Shown piece by piece: positions 7,837-16,504 of a DNA stretch of 64,000 bases. The position numbers and the translations under genes are program-made. The DNA is from Woeseiaceae bacterium. Lineage in GTDB: Bacteria > Pseudomonadota > Gammaproteobacteria > Steroidobacterales > Woeseiaceae. How positions within the stretch are numbered: position 1 is the first letter of the stretch; the number at the start of each line of letters is the position of its first letter. The stretch spans positions 186,001 to 250,000 of the forward strand of contig JANQLK010000031.1 of assembly GCA_028280615.1 (NCBI GenBank), read 5' to 3'. The notes under the pieces are model-generated. The model was not told the DNA's origin. It made no database searches and worked only from the letters and a program-made list of their open reading frames with translations.

Positions 7837-10065
7837 TTGAAAGCTCGACTTCGGGCCGCGTTGCGACTGCTGCCTGCCGTCCTCGCTACGTCGGCGTTCG
7901 ACGCGCATGCGCAGAGCCAATGGGTGCCGCCCGAAGACCGGCCACGGCCCGAAATGCGCGCGTACCCACTGACCGCCGCGCCGGTCCTGGACGGCCGCGT
8001 TGCAGACGATCCGGCGTGGCAGGGCGTTACGCCGACGACGGGCTTCACGCAGATCCAGCCCGACGAGGGCCGGCCCTCGACACAGGACACCGAGGTTTTC
8101 GTCGGCTTCACCGACCGGGCGTTGTACATCGGGTTGATCGCATATGACGGTGACCCGTCGACGATCATCGTCACCGACAGCCGCCGCGACTCCTCCCTGT
8201 CGCAGACCGACAGCTTCCAGGTCATCATCGACGGGCTCCTAGACCGGCAGAACGCCTACCTGTTCGGCACCAATCCGGCCGGCCTGCAGTACGACGCGCA
8301 GATCGTCAAGGAAGGCTCGACGGGCAACTTCGGCTCCGGCGGCGGCGGTTTCAACCTGAACTGGGACGGCAGCTGGGACGTCGAGGCGCGCGTGACCGAC
8401 GTGGGCTGGGTTGCCGAGATGGAGATTCCGTTCACGACGCTGCGCTACGGCGGCGGCGAGGACCAGTCCTGGGGCATCAACTTCCAGCGCAATATCCGGG
8501 CGAACAACGAGATCACGTTCTGGGCGCCGCTCAATCGTCAGCGCAACATCGAGCGCGTATCGGAGGCCGGCACGCTCTTGGGCGTGACGCCGCCGCCGCG
8601 CCGCAACCTGCAGGTCATGCCCTACGTCCTGAGCCGCTGGCGACGCGGCGGCGAGCTCGAGAATACCCAGGACGACCAGGAGTTCGGCGTCGACATCAAG
8701 TACTCGCTGACACCGAGCCTGACGCTGGACCTGACCTACAACACCGACTTCGCCCAGGTCGAGGTCGACGACGCGGTCATCAACTTGGACCGCTTCGGCA
8801 TCTTCCTGCCCGAGAAGCGCCCGTTCTTCCTCGAGAACGCGGGGCAGTTCACGGTCGGCAACCCGCAGGACGTCGAGCTGTTCTTCAGCCGGAAGATCGG
8901 TCTCGTCGACGGCGCGCCGATCCCGATCGAAGGCGGCGCGCGCCTGTCCGGCAAGGTCACGGACCGCACCAACGTGGGTTTTTTGTACATGTCGGACGAG
9001 GCCGTCGAAGGCGTCACGCCGCAGAACGACTACGTCGTCGCGCGCGTCAACCAGGAGCTGCCGAACAGGAGCTCCGTCGGCGTTCTGTACGTCGGCCGCG
9101 AGGGCGACGGAAGCCTGACCGCGAACCCGTCCGATGACGAAAACCAGACCTACGCAATCGACGGCCGCTGGGGCATCGGCGACAACTACATCCTCGAGGG
9201 CTGGGCGGCACGTACACGTACCCCGGGGCTGGAAGGTGACGACCACGCCTACGCGATCAAGTCGAACTACGACGCCGAAAAATGGTCGCAGCGCCTGTCG
9301 TGGCTCGAAGTCAGCGAGGACTTCAATCCCGAGGTCGGATTCCTGCGCCGCGAGGACTACCGCGAAGGCGAGTTCTTCATCATGCGCCGTCTCCGGCCGG
9401 AGGATTTCATCGGCATGCTGGAGATTCGACCGCACATGTCAGTCACCAATGGCTGGGATCTCGACGGCTTTCTAGAGACCGGCTTCCAGCACTACGATGT
9501 CCACTGGGAGTTCCGCAACGGCTACCGCGTCGATACGGGCATGAACTACATCACGGACGGGCTCAAGGACCCCTTCGAGATCGTTGACGGGGTCGTCGTT
9601 CTGCCCGGCACTTACAAGGGCTGGGAGAGCCAGCTGCGTTTCAACACCGACCTGTCGCGGCCGATCAATTTCCAGCTGCGGACGAATATCGGAAAGAAGT
9701 TCGGCGGCGATCGCAAGGTCATCCAGCCGACCGTCGGCTTCCGTGTCGGCGAGACCTTCAACTCCGAGTTCACGGTCATCTACAACAACTTCGACCTGCC
9801 CGTCGAGAACGGCGACTTCGACGTAACGCTCGCCCGCGCCCGGCTGTCCTATTCGTTCACGCCGCAGGTCCTGCTGCAGGCACTCATCCAGTACAACGGT
9901 GACGCCGACGTGCTGTCGACGAATCTTCGGTTCTCGATGCTAAGGACCGCGAACTCGGGGCTGTTCGTCGTCTACAACGAGTTCAACGAACAATTCGACG
10001 GCGCGCTGCCACCCTCCCGCGAGGTCATCGTCAAGTACAACTATCTGTTCGACGTGTTCAAGTAG
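7837..10065 (+). CDS. DUF5916-type outer-membrane protein with N-terminal CBM9-like domain
   Basis: A 742-residue exported protein. After a signal peptide (LRAALRLLPAVLATSAFDAHAQ) come a carbohydrate-binding-like module (PLTAAPVLDGRVADDPAWQG, residues about 45-200) and a long beta-rich part with alternating polar/aromatic strands, ending in VIVKYNYLFDVFK with a terminal aromatic-basic pair typical of outer-membrane barrels. This order matches DUF5916 proteins, often found near exported peptidases and thought to act in uptake or surface binding; no activity is known. The start is TTG at 7837, with a GGGGG run about six bases upstream. The much longer open frame to the left is a read-through across the DUF885 gene. 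Confidence 0.8.
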   Translation: MKARLRAALRLLPAVLATSAFDAHAQSQWVPPEDRPRPEMRAYPLTAAPVLDGRVADDPAWQGVTPTTGFTQIQPDEGRPSTQDTEVFVGFTDRALYIGLIAYDGDPSTIIVTDSRRDSSLSQTDSFQVIIDGLLDRQNAYLFGTNPAGLQYDAQIVKEGSTGNFGSGGGGFNLNWDGSWDVEARVTDVGWVAEMEIPFTTLRYGGGEDQSWGINFQRNIRANNEITFWAPLNRQRNIERVSEAGTLLGVTPPPRRNLQVMPYVLSRWRRGGELENTQDDQEFGVDIKYSLTPSLTLDLTYNTDFAQVEVDDAVINLDRFGIFLPEKRPFFLENAGQFTVGNPQDVELFFSRKIGLVDGAPIPIEGGARLSGKVTDRTNVGFLYMSDEAVEGVTPQNDYVVARVNQELPNRSSVGVLYVGREGDGSLTANPSDDENQTYAIDGRWGIGDNYILEGWAARTRTPGLEGDDHAYAIKSNYDAEKWSQRLSWLEVSEDFNPEVGFLRREDYREGEFFIMRRLRPEDFIGMLEIRPHMSVTNGWDLDGFLETGFQHYDVHWEFRNGYRVDTGMNYITDGLKDPFEIVDGVVVLPGTYKGWESQLRFNTDLSRPINFQLRTNIGKKFGGDRKVIQPTVGFRVGETFNSEFTVIYNNFDLPVENGDFDVTLARARLSYSFTPQVLLQALIQYNGDADVLSTNLRFSMLRTANSGLFVVYNEFNEQFDGALPPSREVIVKYNYLFDVFK

Positions 10066-10167
10066 GCGTACGAGCGCTTGAGCGCAAACGCCCGAAACCC
10101 CGGGCGGCAGAAGACATTTCCGCGGAAACGCGAGCCAGATTTCTTCCCACAGGCGGCCGGTTGCGAG

Positions 10168-10533
10168 CTACTCGGTCGGTAACGGCAATCCGTTAAGCCG
10201 AAGGAACGACAGCTCATTGAAGTAACCTCGCTGGAACACGATCTTGCCGTCGCTCGTCTTGAAAAAACCGCATCCGCGGAGCCCGTTGGGATCGGTCCAC
10301 TCAAGGATCGCCCAGTCGCCGTCCTGAAAGATGTTCTCGATCTGACAAACCATCGTTGCCTGGGCGAACTCGCGGGCAAACATCTCCCTTATGGCCGCTC
10401 GGCCAACAACTGGATCCCGAATGACCTGGTGATTTGTCGCGTCCTCCGAGTAGCAGTCCGCGATGGCATCCGCGTCCGCCTCGTTGAAACGTGAGACCCA
10501 GTTTTTCACTATCTCGCGAGGTTCCACTAGCAC
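10168..10533 (-). CDS. SnoaL/NTF2-like protein
   Basis: A 121-residue cytosolic protein with the cone-shaped NTF2/SnoaL fold pattern: VKNWVSRFNEADADAIADCY at the start, then NHQVIRDPVVGRAAIREMF and DWAILEWTDPNGLRGCGFF. These folds serve as small-molecule isomerases, hydrolases or binding proteins; nothing here fixes the substrate. The GTG at 10533 follows AGGAGG by about four bases; a second in-frame GTG two codons later would have more normal spacing. Lower GC than the genes to its left suggests separate ancestry. Confidence 0.7.
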   Translation of the reverse strand: MLVEPREIVKNWVSRFNEADADAIADCYSEDATNHQVIRDPVVGRAAIREMFAREFAQATMVCQIENIFQDGDWAILEWTDPNGLRGCGFFKTSDGKIVFQRGYFNELSFLRLNGLPLPTE

Positions 10534-10625
10534 TTGCCCTCCTTACCGCAGGTTAGTTCAGCGACCGGTCGGAAGAGTCAGAGGCGGCAATCATACCCAA
10601 AGCCAGGTTTCGATTGGGTGTCCAA

Positions 10626-11060
10626 CTACTCCGCCTGAGCTGAAGCAACCTTGGAAAACGTTTGAGAAATCACCTTCCACAGGCCATCCCGCCTGGTCGC
10701 TATCCAGGTGAACTTCGTATCGCCATCCTCAGACACGTCGATAACAACAACCGTTTCCCCATGCTGCACTATCGACTCGTTGATAACTCCGAATGGCGCG
10801 ATGTCGAGACCGATGATGAAGTCGATATAGGCGTCTCTATCGAGAGTCGTCCCGGAAGCAAAGGTGGACAGAAAATCCTCGTGTAGGATCTCCCGCAGCG
10901 TCTCGCCGTCGCTATTCACTTCCGCTTCGATCCAGGCTTCCACCAGGGCGGTCATCTCAGTCCGGACGCCAGGTTCGACTGAGCGGATCGCCGTGTCCGC
11001 AATTGCGGTCCCAAACACCATAAGTATCGCAGCAGCTACAAGAAGCCCTTTGTTTTTCAT
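10626..11060 (-). CDS. Exported DUF4440/SnoaL-like protein
   Basis: A 144-residue protein with a clear signal peptide (NKGLLVAAAILMVFGTAIA) and a following NTF2-like domain: ALVEAWIEAEVNSDGETLRE, ILHEDFLSTFASG, then WIATRRDGLWKVISQTFSKV, the usual DUF4440 closing strand with its RxGxWK pattern. It is periplasmic by prediction. It lies in a strip of lower-GC minus-strand accessory genes and is not obviously operonic with either neighbour. Confidence 0.75.
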   Translation of the reverse strand: MKNKGLLVAAAILMVFGTAIADTAIRSVEPGVRTEMTALVEAWIEAEVNSDGETLREILHEDFLSTFASGTTLDRDAYIDFIIGLDIAPFGVINESIVQHGETVVVIDVSEDGDTKFTWIATRRDGLWKVISQTFSKVASAQAE

Positions 11061-11120
11061 TCTCTGGCCCTCGAAATCCGAATTCGCGCAATGACCACTA
11101 TGGATTGCGGCCGCCCGCGG

Positions 11121-11555
11121 CTACTGGCTCCGATCCAGACTCTTCTTCAGAAACCACCGCCGATGCGATTCCGGGAATTGCTCCGCGTCGTTGGACAACT
11201 CTCCAAAAACCTCATACCCGAGTGTTTCATAGAAGGTCTTTGCGTCCGGGTTTGATGTATCCAGCCAGGCCGAGTGACAGCCCAACCCTATGCCCTTAGC
11301 CTCCGCCTCTTCCATGAGCAAGCGCCCGACACCTTGGTTCCTTTGGGCCTCATCTACCCACAGGGTCTTTATCAGGATCCATCCGTAGGAGGTACTCGCC
11401 GTGAGGCCGCCGATCAGCGAATTCTGTGCAGACTTGGCCGACAGCACGAAACTCGTGTTCTCAGCTTGAACAAGAGATCGCCGTAGTGACGCCAACAGCT
11501 CCGACTCGATAAGCTGTGCAACGGAAGGGTTGCTGTCTTCGATCCGAATGTCCAT
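11121..11555 (-). CDS. GNAT family N-acetyltransferase
   Basis: A 144-residue acetyltransferase. The acetyl-CoA loop is ILIKTLWVDEAQRNQGVG then RLLMEEAE (motif A, RxxGxG-like), and the end AKTFYETLGYEVFGEL is motif B. Substrate unknown. I use the ATG at 11555; the frame is open back to a TTG at 11684 that overlaps the amidase stop, but those 43 extra residues (RPKPAGDRKSDK and so on) are not typical of the fold. If the TTG were used, the gene would be coupled to the amidase. Confidence 0.75.
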   Translation of the reverse strand: MDIRIEDSNPSVAQLIESELLASLRRSLVQAENTSFVLSAKSAQNSLIGGLTASTSYGWILIKTLWVDEAQRNQGVGRLLMEEAEAKGIGLGCHSAWLDTSNPDAKTFYETLGYEVFGELSNDAEQFPESHRRWFLKKSLDRSQ

Positions 11556-11680
11556 ACGAAGTACATGTTCCGTAGATTTCGCCGACAAGAGTCTGTCATC
11601 CGTGACCGGCCGTATCGGGCCATGAGCCGCCATCTTATCTGATTTCCGATCACCGGCAGGTTTAGGCCTGACGCGGACAT

Positions 11681-12202
11681 TCAAACGATAGCCTCCTTAA
11701 ACTCGTCGTACGGAAATCGTTGCCCGGGACACTTGGTCGACTCGCCCTCTATCCGACCGTGAAAATCGACGTTCCCTGGTGGAATAGCGTAGGTTTTCAT
11801 GAGCGACCTCGTCAGAGTGACCAGTGCCTCAAGCTGCTTCGCAGGAACGTCTGTCTCTTCGAAGTTTCCTACCAGGCATATTCCGATGCCAAGGAAGTTC
11901 CTGGCCATGTTGTTCTCGGAGAGATGAGTGCCCCAAATGTTGAAATCGCGTCGCCAATCACTTGCAATCTCACCCATTCCGAGACCGTTGCCATTGCCAA
12001 TCACGTAGTGATAGGGAATCGCATCCACCGGGTCACCGCTCTGTCTGTCTCTGTGCACCTGCTGCAGGAACTCGATCGTGCCGTAGTTACCGGCTGAATG
12101 ATGGATCACGATGTATCTCCAGCGGTTCGGCCAGTAGAGCGCGCCGGCACCGACAGCGCCAATGATCGAGCTTGAGGCCAACAGGAAACGTCTACGTTTC
12201 AT
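11681..12202 (-). CDS. N-acetylmuramoyl-L-alanine amidase-like protein (Amidase_2)
   Basis: A 173-residue peptidoglycan amidase of the T7-lysozyme/PGRP fold. Zinc ligands can be placed: His34 in VIHHSAG, His148 in VDFHGRI and Cys158 in TKCPGQ. The N-terminus KRRRFLLASSSIIGAVGAGA has a twin-arginine-like RRRFL sequence before a hydrophobic stretch, so Tat export or a membrane anchor is likely. It should cleave the amide between MurNAc and the stem peptide, or a similar bond. Its ATG overlaps the stop of the frameshifted upstream gene (ATGA), so the two were translationally coupled. Confidence 0.85.
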   Translation of the reverse strand: MKRRRFLLASSSIIGAVGAGALYWPNRWRYIVIHHSAGNYGTIEFLQQVHRDRQSGDPVDAIPYHYVIGNGNGLGMGEIASDWRRDFNIWGTHLSENNMARNFLGIGICLVGNFEETDVPAKQLEALVTLTRSLMKTYAIPPGNVDFHGRIEGESTKCPGQRFPYDEFKEAIV

Positions 12203-12974
12203 CGGATGTTATCCACATGTTGGGCGATTCGATACACGATCCAAAAATCGTGCGCGGATGGAGCTGCTAACGCGACCGTTGAGTCGATCGCTATCGCGAA
12301 ACCTGAACCCGTTTCCGCGGTAACGCGAGCCTCCTGCGGCATGTCCTGGAGTGTTGGCACTGCCTCGGCCAGATGCGGTCGCCGAACGGAAACCATCAAT
12401 CCATTCTTGTGCCGGGGAAATCCGGGTCTCTTTGGCAGAGAAAAAAGTTCTCGGACCATCTTGAGGGATACAGTGCGTAGACGACACCGGTTCTCACTAT
12501 GTGCGCCCGGGCTATCGTATCCGACTCAAGTACGAGCATCGCCGAGCTCCTGCCGCCATCTGCCGTGCCATGCCATGCGCGGGGCCACCCACCCGGGCGG
12601 GACGCATTGACTTCGGCGGTCGTGCCGACGAACCTCAGCCACTTGCCGTCGAAGAAACGAACGGAAACAGCTGTATCGCTCGCGCCCAGTTTTCGGCTGT
12701 CAATATCGTTGATCAGTGCCACGAGTGGGTCAAAATCAAACTCAACCAAGTCGCACCTGAGGTTAAGTGAACTTCGCTCGCGATTGGCCTTCTCCCTGAC
12801 GTCCGGCGTTTCCATCTCCACGGGGTCAAATGAGAACTCCAAAGATCGCTCGGCCAAGCTCGGTGTGGCGACACAGAGACCGCCGACAATCGTGAGAATA
12901 GTCACCGTGAATCGCAAGCGTTCAGCCCATACACTGCAGCAGCACAGACGTTCCCGAAATCCTCGCCCGCTCAT
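12199..12974 (-). pseudogene. Exported protein gene split by a frameshift
   Basis: Two overlapping frames make up this gene. The first (12974 down to 12396) has a signal-peptide-like start (FTVTILTIVGGLCVATPSLA) and a beta-rich body, VSVRFFDGKWLRFVGTTAEV then SSAMLVLESDTIARAHIVRT, reminiscent of exported-metallopeptidase propeptides. The second (12459 down to 12199) ends exactly at the ATGA overlap with the amidase start, so its 3' end looks genuinely translated. A -1 shift at the six-base A run 12441-12446 (T run on the coding strand) would join them into about 257 residues; one extra base there would restore a single frame. It could be a real inactivating mutation, a slippage site or a sequencing error. 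No catalytic motif is visible. It starts 3 bases after the NAD(P)-binding gene. Confidence 0.5.
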
Positions 12975-12977
12975 CCA

Positions 12978-13715
12978 TCAATACGCCACCGAAATTCGCT
13001 GCCGGACATAGGTGCCATTTTCGGCCTCGTCGACCACGGCGACCGCGAAGTCGGCCTTCGAGATCCGGCTCCTGCCGCGGTCGTCGCGCAGCACGTCATC
13101 GCCGCCGATACGGTATTCGCCCGTGCGCTCGCCTTTCTTCAAGTGAATCGGCGGCGTGATGTAGGTCCACTCGACGTCGTCGACTTTCCTCAAGTCGTCG
13201 AGCGCCCAGATCTGGCCGATGATCTCGGACTCGAGCGGCTTGGGCAGCGCAATTTTCGGCAGGGTTTCGGCGAACAGCTTGTCGGGCTTCACTTTTAAAC
13301 TGCCGGCGCCGCCGATGTGCAGGAACCTTGGCGCATCGCCATCGAACTCGCGCAGCTCGGCGACGATGTTGTTCGCGGCCAGCAGCTGCAGGGCGTTTTC
13401 CGGGTCCGACTTATCGCCGATCACGCCGCGCACCGAGGAGATAACGACGTCGTGTCCGCGGAGCAGTTCGGCAATGCTGTCGCGATCGAGCAGGTCGCCC
13501 TTTGCGGCCGTGAGCCCCGGACGGCTGGCGTCGATCGTCGAGGGATCGCGCGATACGGCGGTCACTTCATGGCCGCGACCGAGGGCCTCGTCGACGATCA
13601 GCGAGCCGACGCTGCCCGTCGCGCCGTAGACCAGTACCCTGAGCGGCTCGTCGGCGGCCGATGGCGCGGCAAACAGGCACGCCGCAAGCAGGAAAAGCCG
13701 GGCTGTACGTAACAC
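12978..13715 (-). CDS. NAD(P)-binding protein with signal peptide (atypical SDR)
   Basis: A 245-residue Rossmann-fold protein. The nucleotide loop LVYGATGSVGSLIVDE is clear (GATGxxG, NmrA/atypical SDR type), followed by VTAVSRDPS, where the Arg suggests NADP(H), and DVVISSVRG. Unusually, it begins with RTARLFLLAACLFAAPSAADE, a good Sec signal peptide, which would place a nucleotide-binding enzyme outside the cytoplasm. The GTG start has GAGGAG about six bases upstream. It lies 26 bases after the chorismatase gene on the same strand, so it may be co-transcribed with the pigment genes, though it is not a standard member of such clusters. Confidence 0.8.
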   Translation of the reverse strand: MLRTARLFLLAACLFAAPSAADEPLRVLVYGATGSVGSLIVDEALGRGHEVTAVSRDPSTIDASRPGLTAAKGDLLDRDSIAELLRGHDVVISSVRGVIGDKSDPENALQLLAANNIVAELREFDGDAPRFLHIGGAGSLKVKPDKLFAETLPKIALPKPLESEIIGQIWALDDLRKVDDVEWTYITPPIHLKKGERTGEYRIGGDDVLRDDRGRSRISKADFAVAVVDEAENGTYVRQRISVAY

Positions 13716-13741
13716 GTTGTCTCCTCGTTGCGGGCGCGCGC

Positions 13742-14782
13742 TCAGTAGCAGCGCGTGCCGTCGATCTCGACCATCAGTTCCCGTCGGCAGATGTCCGCGT
13801 GCAGAAACACGAGGTTGTCGCCGGCCACCACGGCCGCGCCCAGTTCATCGCTGAGCCGGGAGCGGACCAGTTCGTAGTCGTCCACCGACCGGAGATAGAC
13901 GCGCAGCACGCACTCGTTGTCGAGTTCGAAGCGAGGCAGCTCCGCGGCGCCCGCCGACAGCACGCCGCCGATGTGTTTCAGGTTCTCGAGCGTCTCGCCG
14001 ATCTGCGGCTCGGTCTCGTAAGGATGCGCGGACTCGTGGCCGACGACGGCCGCCGTGCCCGAGATCAGGTACAGATGATGGTCATCGCCCGCCAGCGTGC
14101 CGCCGCGACTGAACTTGGGGCTCTTCGGGCCATACTGGCGGGGATACTCGTACGCGCTGACCTGGCGCGGATTTTCGACGGCGCGAAACGCGTTCCTCGA
14201 TACGAGTGCAACGATCGAGAACGGTCCGTTGTCCGCGCAGCCCGTCGCCGTTCCGGCCGGTATGCCTGCCTGGTCCATTCCGATCTCGTCGAAGGCTTCG
14301 GCCCGGCCAATCGAGAACTGCCGGTACTTCTCCGCGTCGCCGCTGCCTTCGTTGATGTGCGGAAAATAATTCCAGATTCGGACGAGCTGCCTGTGCCGGG
14401 TCGTCCCGATCGCCTCGAGCAGCGAGCGGTAGGCCTCGTAGCTGGCTTCGCGAAAGCGCGCGCCCGGCGCATCCGGCCACTGCAGCGTAACGAACGCGTG
14501 GTCGTCGCACTCGGCGACACGGATGTCGCCGACGCTGCGGTGCGTGACGTCGCCGCGGTACCACCAATTCTCGTAGCGGGGACCGCCCGCCAGCGGATGC
14601 AGGCCCGCATCGATGACCGCCGGGTTCGATCCGTCCGCGGGCTTATCGCCGAAATAAAACGCGACAAGCAGCGAATGCGCCGGCGACGGCGGTTCCGGCG
14701 ACGTATCCATCGTCAGCAGCATCTGCCGCTCGGACTGCAGTGCCCCGCTTGCGGGGGGCCGAGTTTCCAGTGCGTCGCTCAC
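13742..14782 (-). CDS. xanB2: Chorismatase (XanB2/FkbO/Hyg5 type), hydroxybenzoate synthase
   Basis: A 346-residue cytosolic enzyme that should split chorismate into pyruvate plus 3- or 4-hydroxybenzoate (or a dihydrodiol). Sequence hallmarks of the FkbO/Hyg5/XanB2 family as I recall them: RLVRIWNYFPHINEGSGDAE, EKYRQFSIGRAEAF, then ENPRQVSAYEYPRQYGPKSP with FSRGG and SGTAAVVGHES. The length fits, and the family fold is two RidA-like modules. In xanthomonads XanB2 makes the aromatic head of xanthomonadin, and here the gene abuts ligase, carrier and ketosynthase genes, so the product is probably the starter unit. Which isomer forms cannot be read from sequence. GTG start, 3 bases after the stop of the halogenase-like gene. 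Confidence 0.85.
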   Translation of the reverse strand: MSDALETRPPASGALQSERQMLLTMDTSPEPPSPAHSLLVAFYFGDKPADGSNPAVIDAGLHPLAGGPRYENWWYRGDVTHRSVGDIRVAECDDHAFVTLQWPDAPGARFREASYEAYRSLLEAIGTTRHRQLVRIWNYFPHINEGSGDAEKYRQFSIGRAEAFDEIGMDQAGIPAGTATGCADNGPFSIVALVSRNAFRAVENPRQVSAYEYPRQYGPKSPKFSRGGTLAGDDHHLYLISGTAAVVGHESAHPYETEPQIGETLENLKHIGGVLSAGAAELPRFELDNECVLRVYLRSVDDYELVRSRLSDELGAAVVAGDNLVFLHADICRRELMVEIDGTRCY

Positions 14783-14785
14783 CCG

Positions 14786-16090
14786 CTAGGCTGCGCCGTG
14801 CGCGCTCTGCTGAACGGACTCCCGCTTGCGCCTGCGCGCCGCGAGGCTGTCTCGAAAGCTGCCGAGCCAGGCGACGGCGTAAATGGCCTTGAACAGCGAT
14901 AGCCGCCGGCGAACGGAGCCATTGTTGAACACATCGCCCGCAAGCATTGACACGACGCCGTCGACGATGCCCAGACGATTGTGCGGATTGCTCATCAGGA
15001 ATCGCATCGCCGGCGTCGAGAAGCGGTAAATGAACCAGGAGAACGCGGAGATGCCGCGTCGCATGTAGCGTTCATGTCGCCGGCAGGCCAGCTTGTAGCG
15101 CAGGCCGCCGCCGCTGAGCCACGCCTCGGCGACGTCGATGCCGCTGGCGGCGCTCGTCATCGCGAGGTATACGCCGCTCGAAAACACCGGATCGATAAAC
15201 GTATACGCATCGCCGATCATCAGGAAACCGGGTCCGCTCATCCGCGATGACAGGTAGGAGTAGTTTCCGGTCGCCTGCACCTCGGACGCCAGCTCGGCCG
15301 TCAGCATTCGCTCGCGCGCTTCGTCGATGCCATTGAGTGTCGAAAGCAGGAATGTCTCGAGCGAGCCGCGCCGCGTCCTAACGTAGTCGGGATAGCAGAC
15401 CGCGCCGACGCTCATGACGTCGTCGCGCAGCGGAATCATCCAGATCCACCCCTGCTCGAACCAGTAAATGCTGATGTTGCCTTCGTTTTCCCCGGGGCGG
15501 CGTTCGACCCCCCGGAAATGGGCGTAGACCGCGGCGCTTGCGTGCTTCGGGTTGCGGGATTTCCAGCCGCGGCTTGCCGACATGAACGTGTCACGTCCCG
15601 AGGCATCGACGACAAACCGGGCTGACCACGACTGTTCGACACCGTCGCTGTCGATCGTCGTGATCCTGTGTGTGCCGTCGTCGAGTCGGGTCACGTCGCT
15701 GACCCGGGTCCGCTCACGTGCATCCACACCGGCCTCGCGCGAGGCTTCGAAGAGCAACTGATCGAACTCGGATCGCCTGACTTCGAAGGCATGATCGGGG
15801 TTGTCGCCGAGGCTGCGGTCGAACAGGTAGGTCAGTGCCTCGTCACCGGAGTTGCTCATCGTGAAGTCTGCGCCGAGCTTCGGAACGCCGATGCGTTCCA
15901 CCCGATCGAGCACGCCGAGCTGCTCGAGTATCGGCAGATTCATCGGCAACAGGGACTCGCCGATATGAAACCGCGGGTGCTCGTCTTTCTCGCACATCGC
16001 CACCGAAAAACCACGCCGGGCAGCAAGATTTGCAAACGTCGAACCCGCGGGTCCGCCGCCTATGACGAATACGTCCGTGCTATTTGACAT
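14786..16090 (-). CDS. Flavin-dependent halogenase-like oxidoreductase (pigment cluster, copy 1)
   Basis: A 434-residue FAD protein. FAD loop IGGGPAGSTF at residues 10-19, GESLLPMNLP near 44, and the second FAD motif GDAYTFIDPVFSSG. The flavin-halogenase signature WxWxIP is intact (Trp215, Trp217, Pro220 in WIWMIP), and a lysine sits at the position expected for the catalytic one (Lys71 in GVPKLGADF). Members of this group halogenate carrier-bound or free phenols and pyrroles, but related proteins only oxidise or reduce. In a xanthomonadin-like cluster, halogenation or hydroxylation of the aryl head is the natural guess. It is divergent from the carrier-protein gene and followed by the chorismatase. 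Confidence 0.8.
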   Translation of the reverse strand: MSNSTDVFVIGGGPAGSTFANLAARRGFSVAMCEKDEHPRFHIGESLLPMNLPILEQLGVLDRVERIGVPKLGADFTMSNSGDEALTYLFDRSLGDNPDHAFEVRRSEFDQLLFEASREAGVDARERTRVSDVTRLDDGTHRITTIDSDGVEQSWSARFVVDASGRDTFMSASRGWKSRNPKHASAAVYAHFRGVERRPGENEGNISIYWFEQGWIWMIPLRDDVMSVGAVCYPDYVRTRRGSLETFLLSTLNGIDEARERMLTAELASEVQATGNYSYLSSRMSGPGFLMIGDAYTFIDPVFSSGVYLAMTSAASGIDVAEAWLSGGGLRYKLACRRHERYMRRGISAFSWFIYRFSTPAMRFLMSNPHNRLGIVDGVVSMLAGDVFNNGSVRRRLSLFKAIYAVAWLGSFRDSLAARRRKRESVQQSAHGAA

Positions 16091-16117
16091 CTTGCACCGG
16101 AGCCCCTGACGCGGTTG

Positions 16118-16145
16118 TTGATATATCCTTGCAACTAACTATCAT
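16118..16145 (+). promoter_or_regulatory. Candidate promoter for the ACP-ligase-exporter operon
   Basis: TTGATA at 16118-16123 and TATCAT at 16140-16145, 16 bases apart, in the 98-base divergent gap between the halogenase-like gene (minus) and the carrier-protein gene (plus). This gap must hold the start signals for both arms of the left part of the cluster. Pattern match only. Confidence 0.4.
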
Positions 16146-16188
16146 GACAGGCGAAAGTGCCGTCCACGTTACCCCAAAAGAGACAACA

Positions 16189-16455
16189 ATGCAGCCGCAT
16201 TCAGACTTCGAAAAAGAGGTCGCGGAGCTCATCGTCGAGTCCCTGAATCTTGAAGATGTCGAGCCCTCCGAGATCGATCCGGAGGAGCCCCTGTTCGGTG
16301 ACGGTCTGGCGCTGGATTCGATCGACGCGCTCGAGCTGGCGCTGGCGATCACGCAGAAATATGCCGTTCAGCTCAAGGCCGACGACGCCAATATCAAGGA
16401 AGTATTCAGCTCCCTGCGCAGCCTGAGCGCCTACGTCGACGAACACAGGCCGTAG
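16189..16455 (+). CDS. Acyl carrier protein (pigment cluster, copy 1)
   Basis: An 88-residue carrier protein. The phosphopantetheine site is GLALDSIDALEL with Ser44, and the acidic four-helix pattern (EKEVAELIVESLNLEDVEPS) is standard. By position next to the ligase and chorismatase it resembles XanC, the carrier that receives the aryl starter in xanthomonadin synthesis. The ATG at 16189 is preferred over the open frame further left, whose N-terminal 35 residues are not carrier-like and overlap the divergent promoter. Confidence 0.85.
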   Translation: MQPHSDFEKEVAELIVESLNLEDVEPSEIDPEEPLFGDGLALDSIDALELALAITQKYAVQLKADDANIKEVFSSLRSLSAYVDEHRP

Positions 16456-16504
16456 CGTCCACCGGCGCTCGGGCAGGCGGCTCGCAAACGACGCAACCGG
16501 TTTC

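Noticed and set aside
6532..10065. A single 1,177-residue frame covering the DUF885 gene and the DUF5916 gene
   Set aside because: The first 435 residues are an Arg/Ala-rich shadow of the DUF885 gene; the real protein starts at the TTG at 7837 with a signal peptide.
10089..10106. Hairpin CGCCCG / CGGGCG after the DUF5916 gene as a terminator
   Set aside because: Short stem and no following T run.
16084..16188. Longer start for the first acyl carrier protein
   Set aside because: The added 35 residues are not carrier-like and would place the coding region over the divergent promoter.
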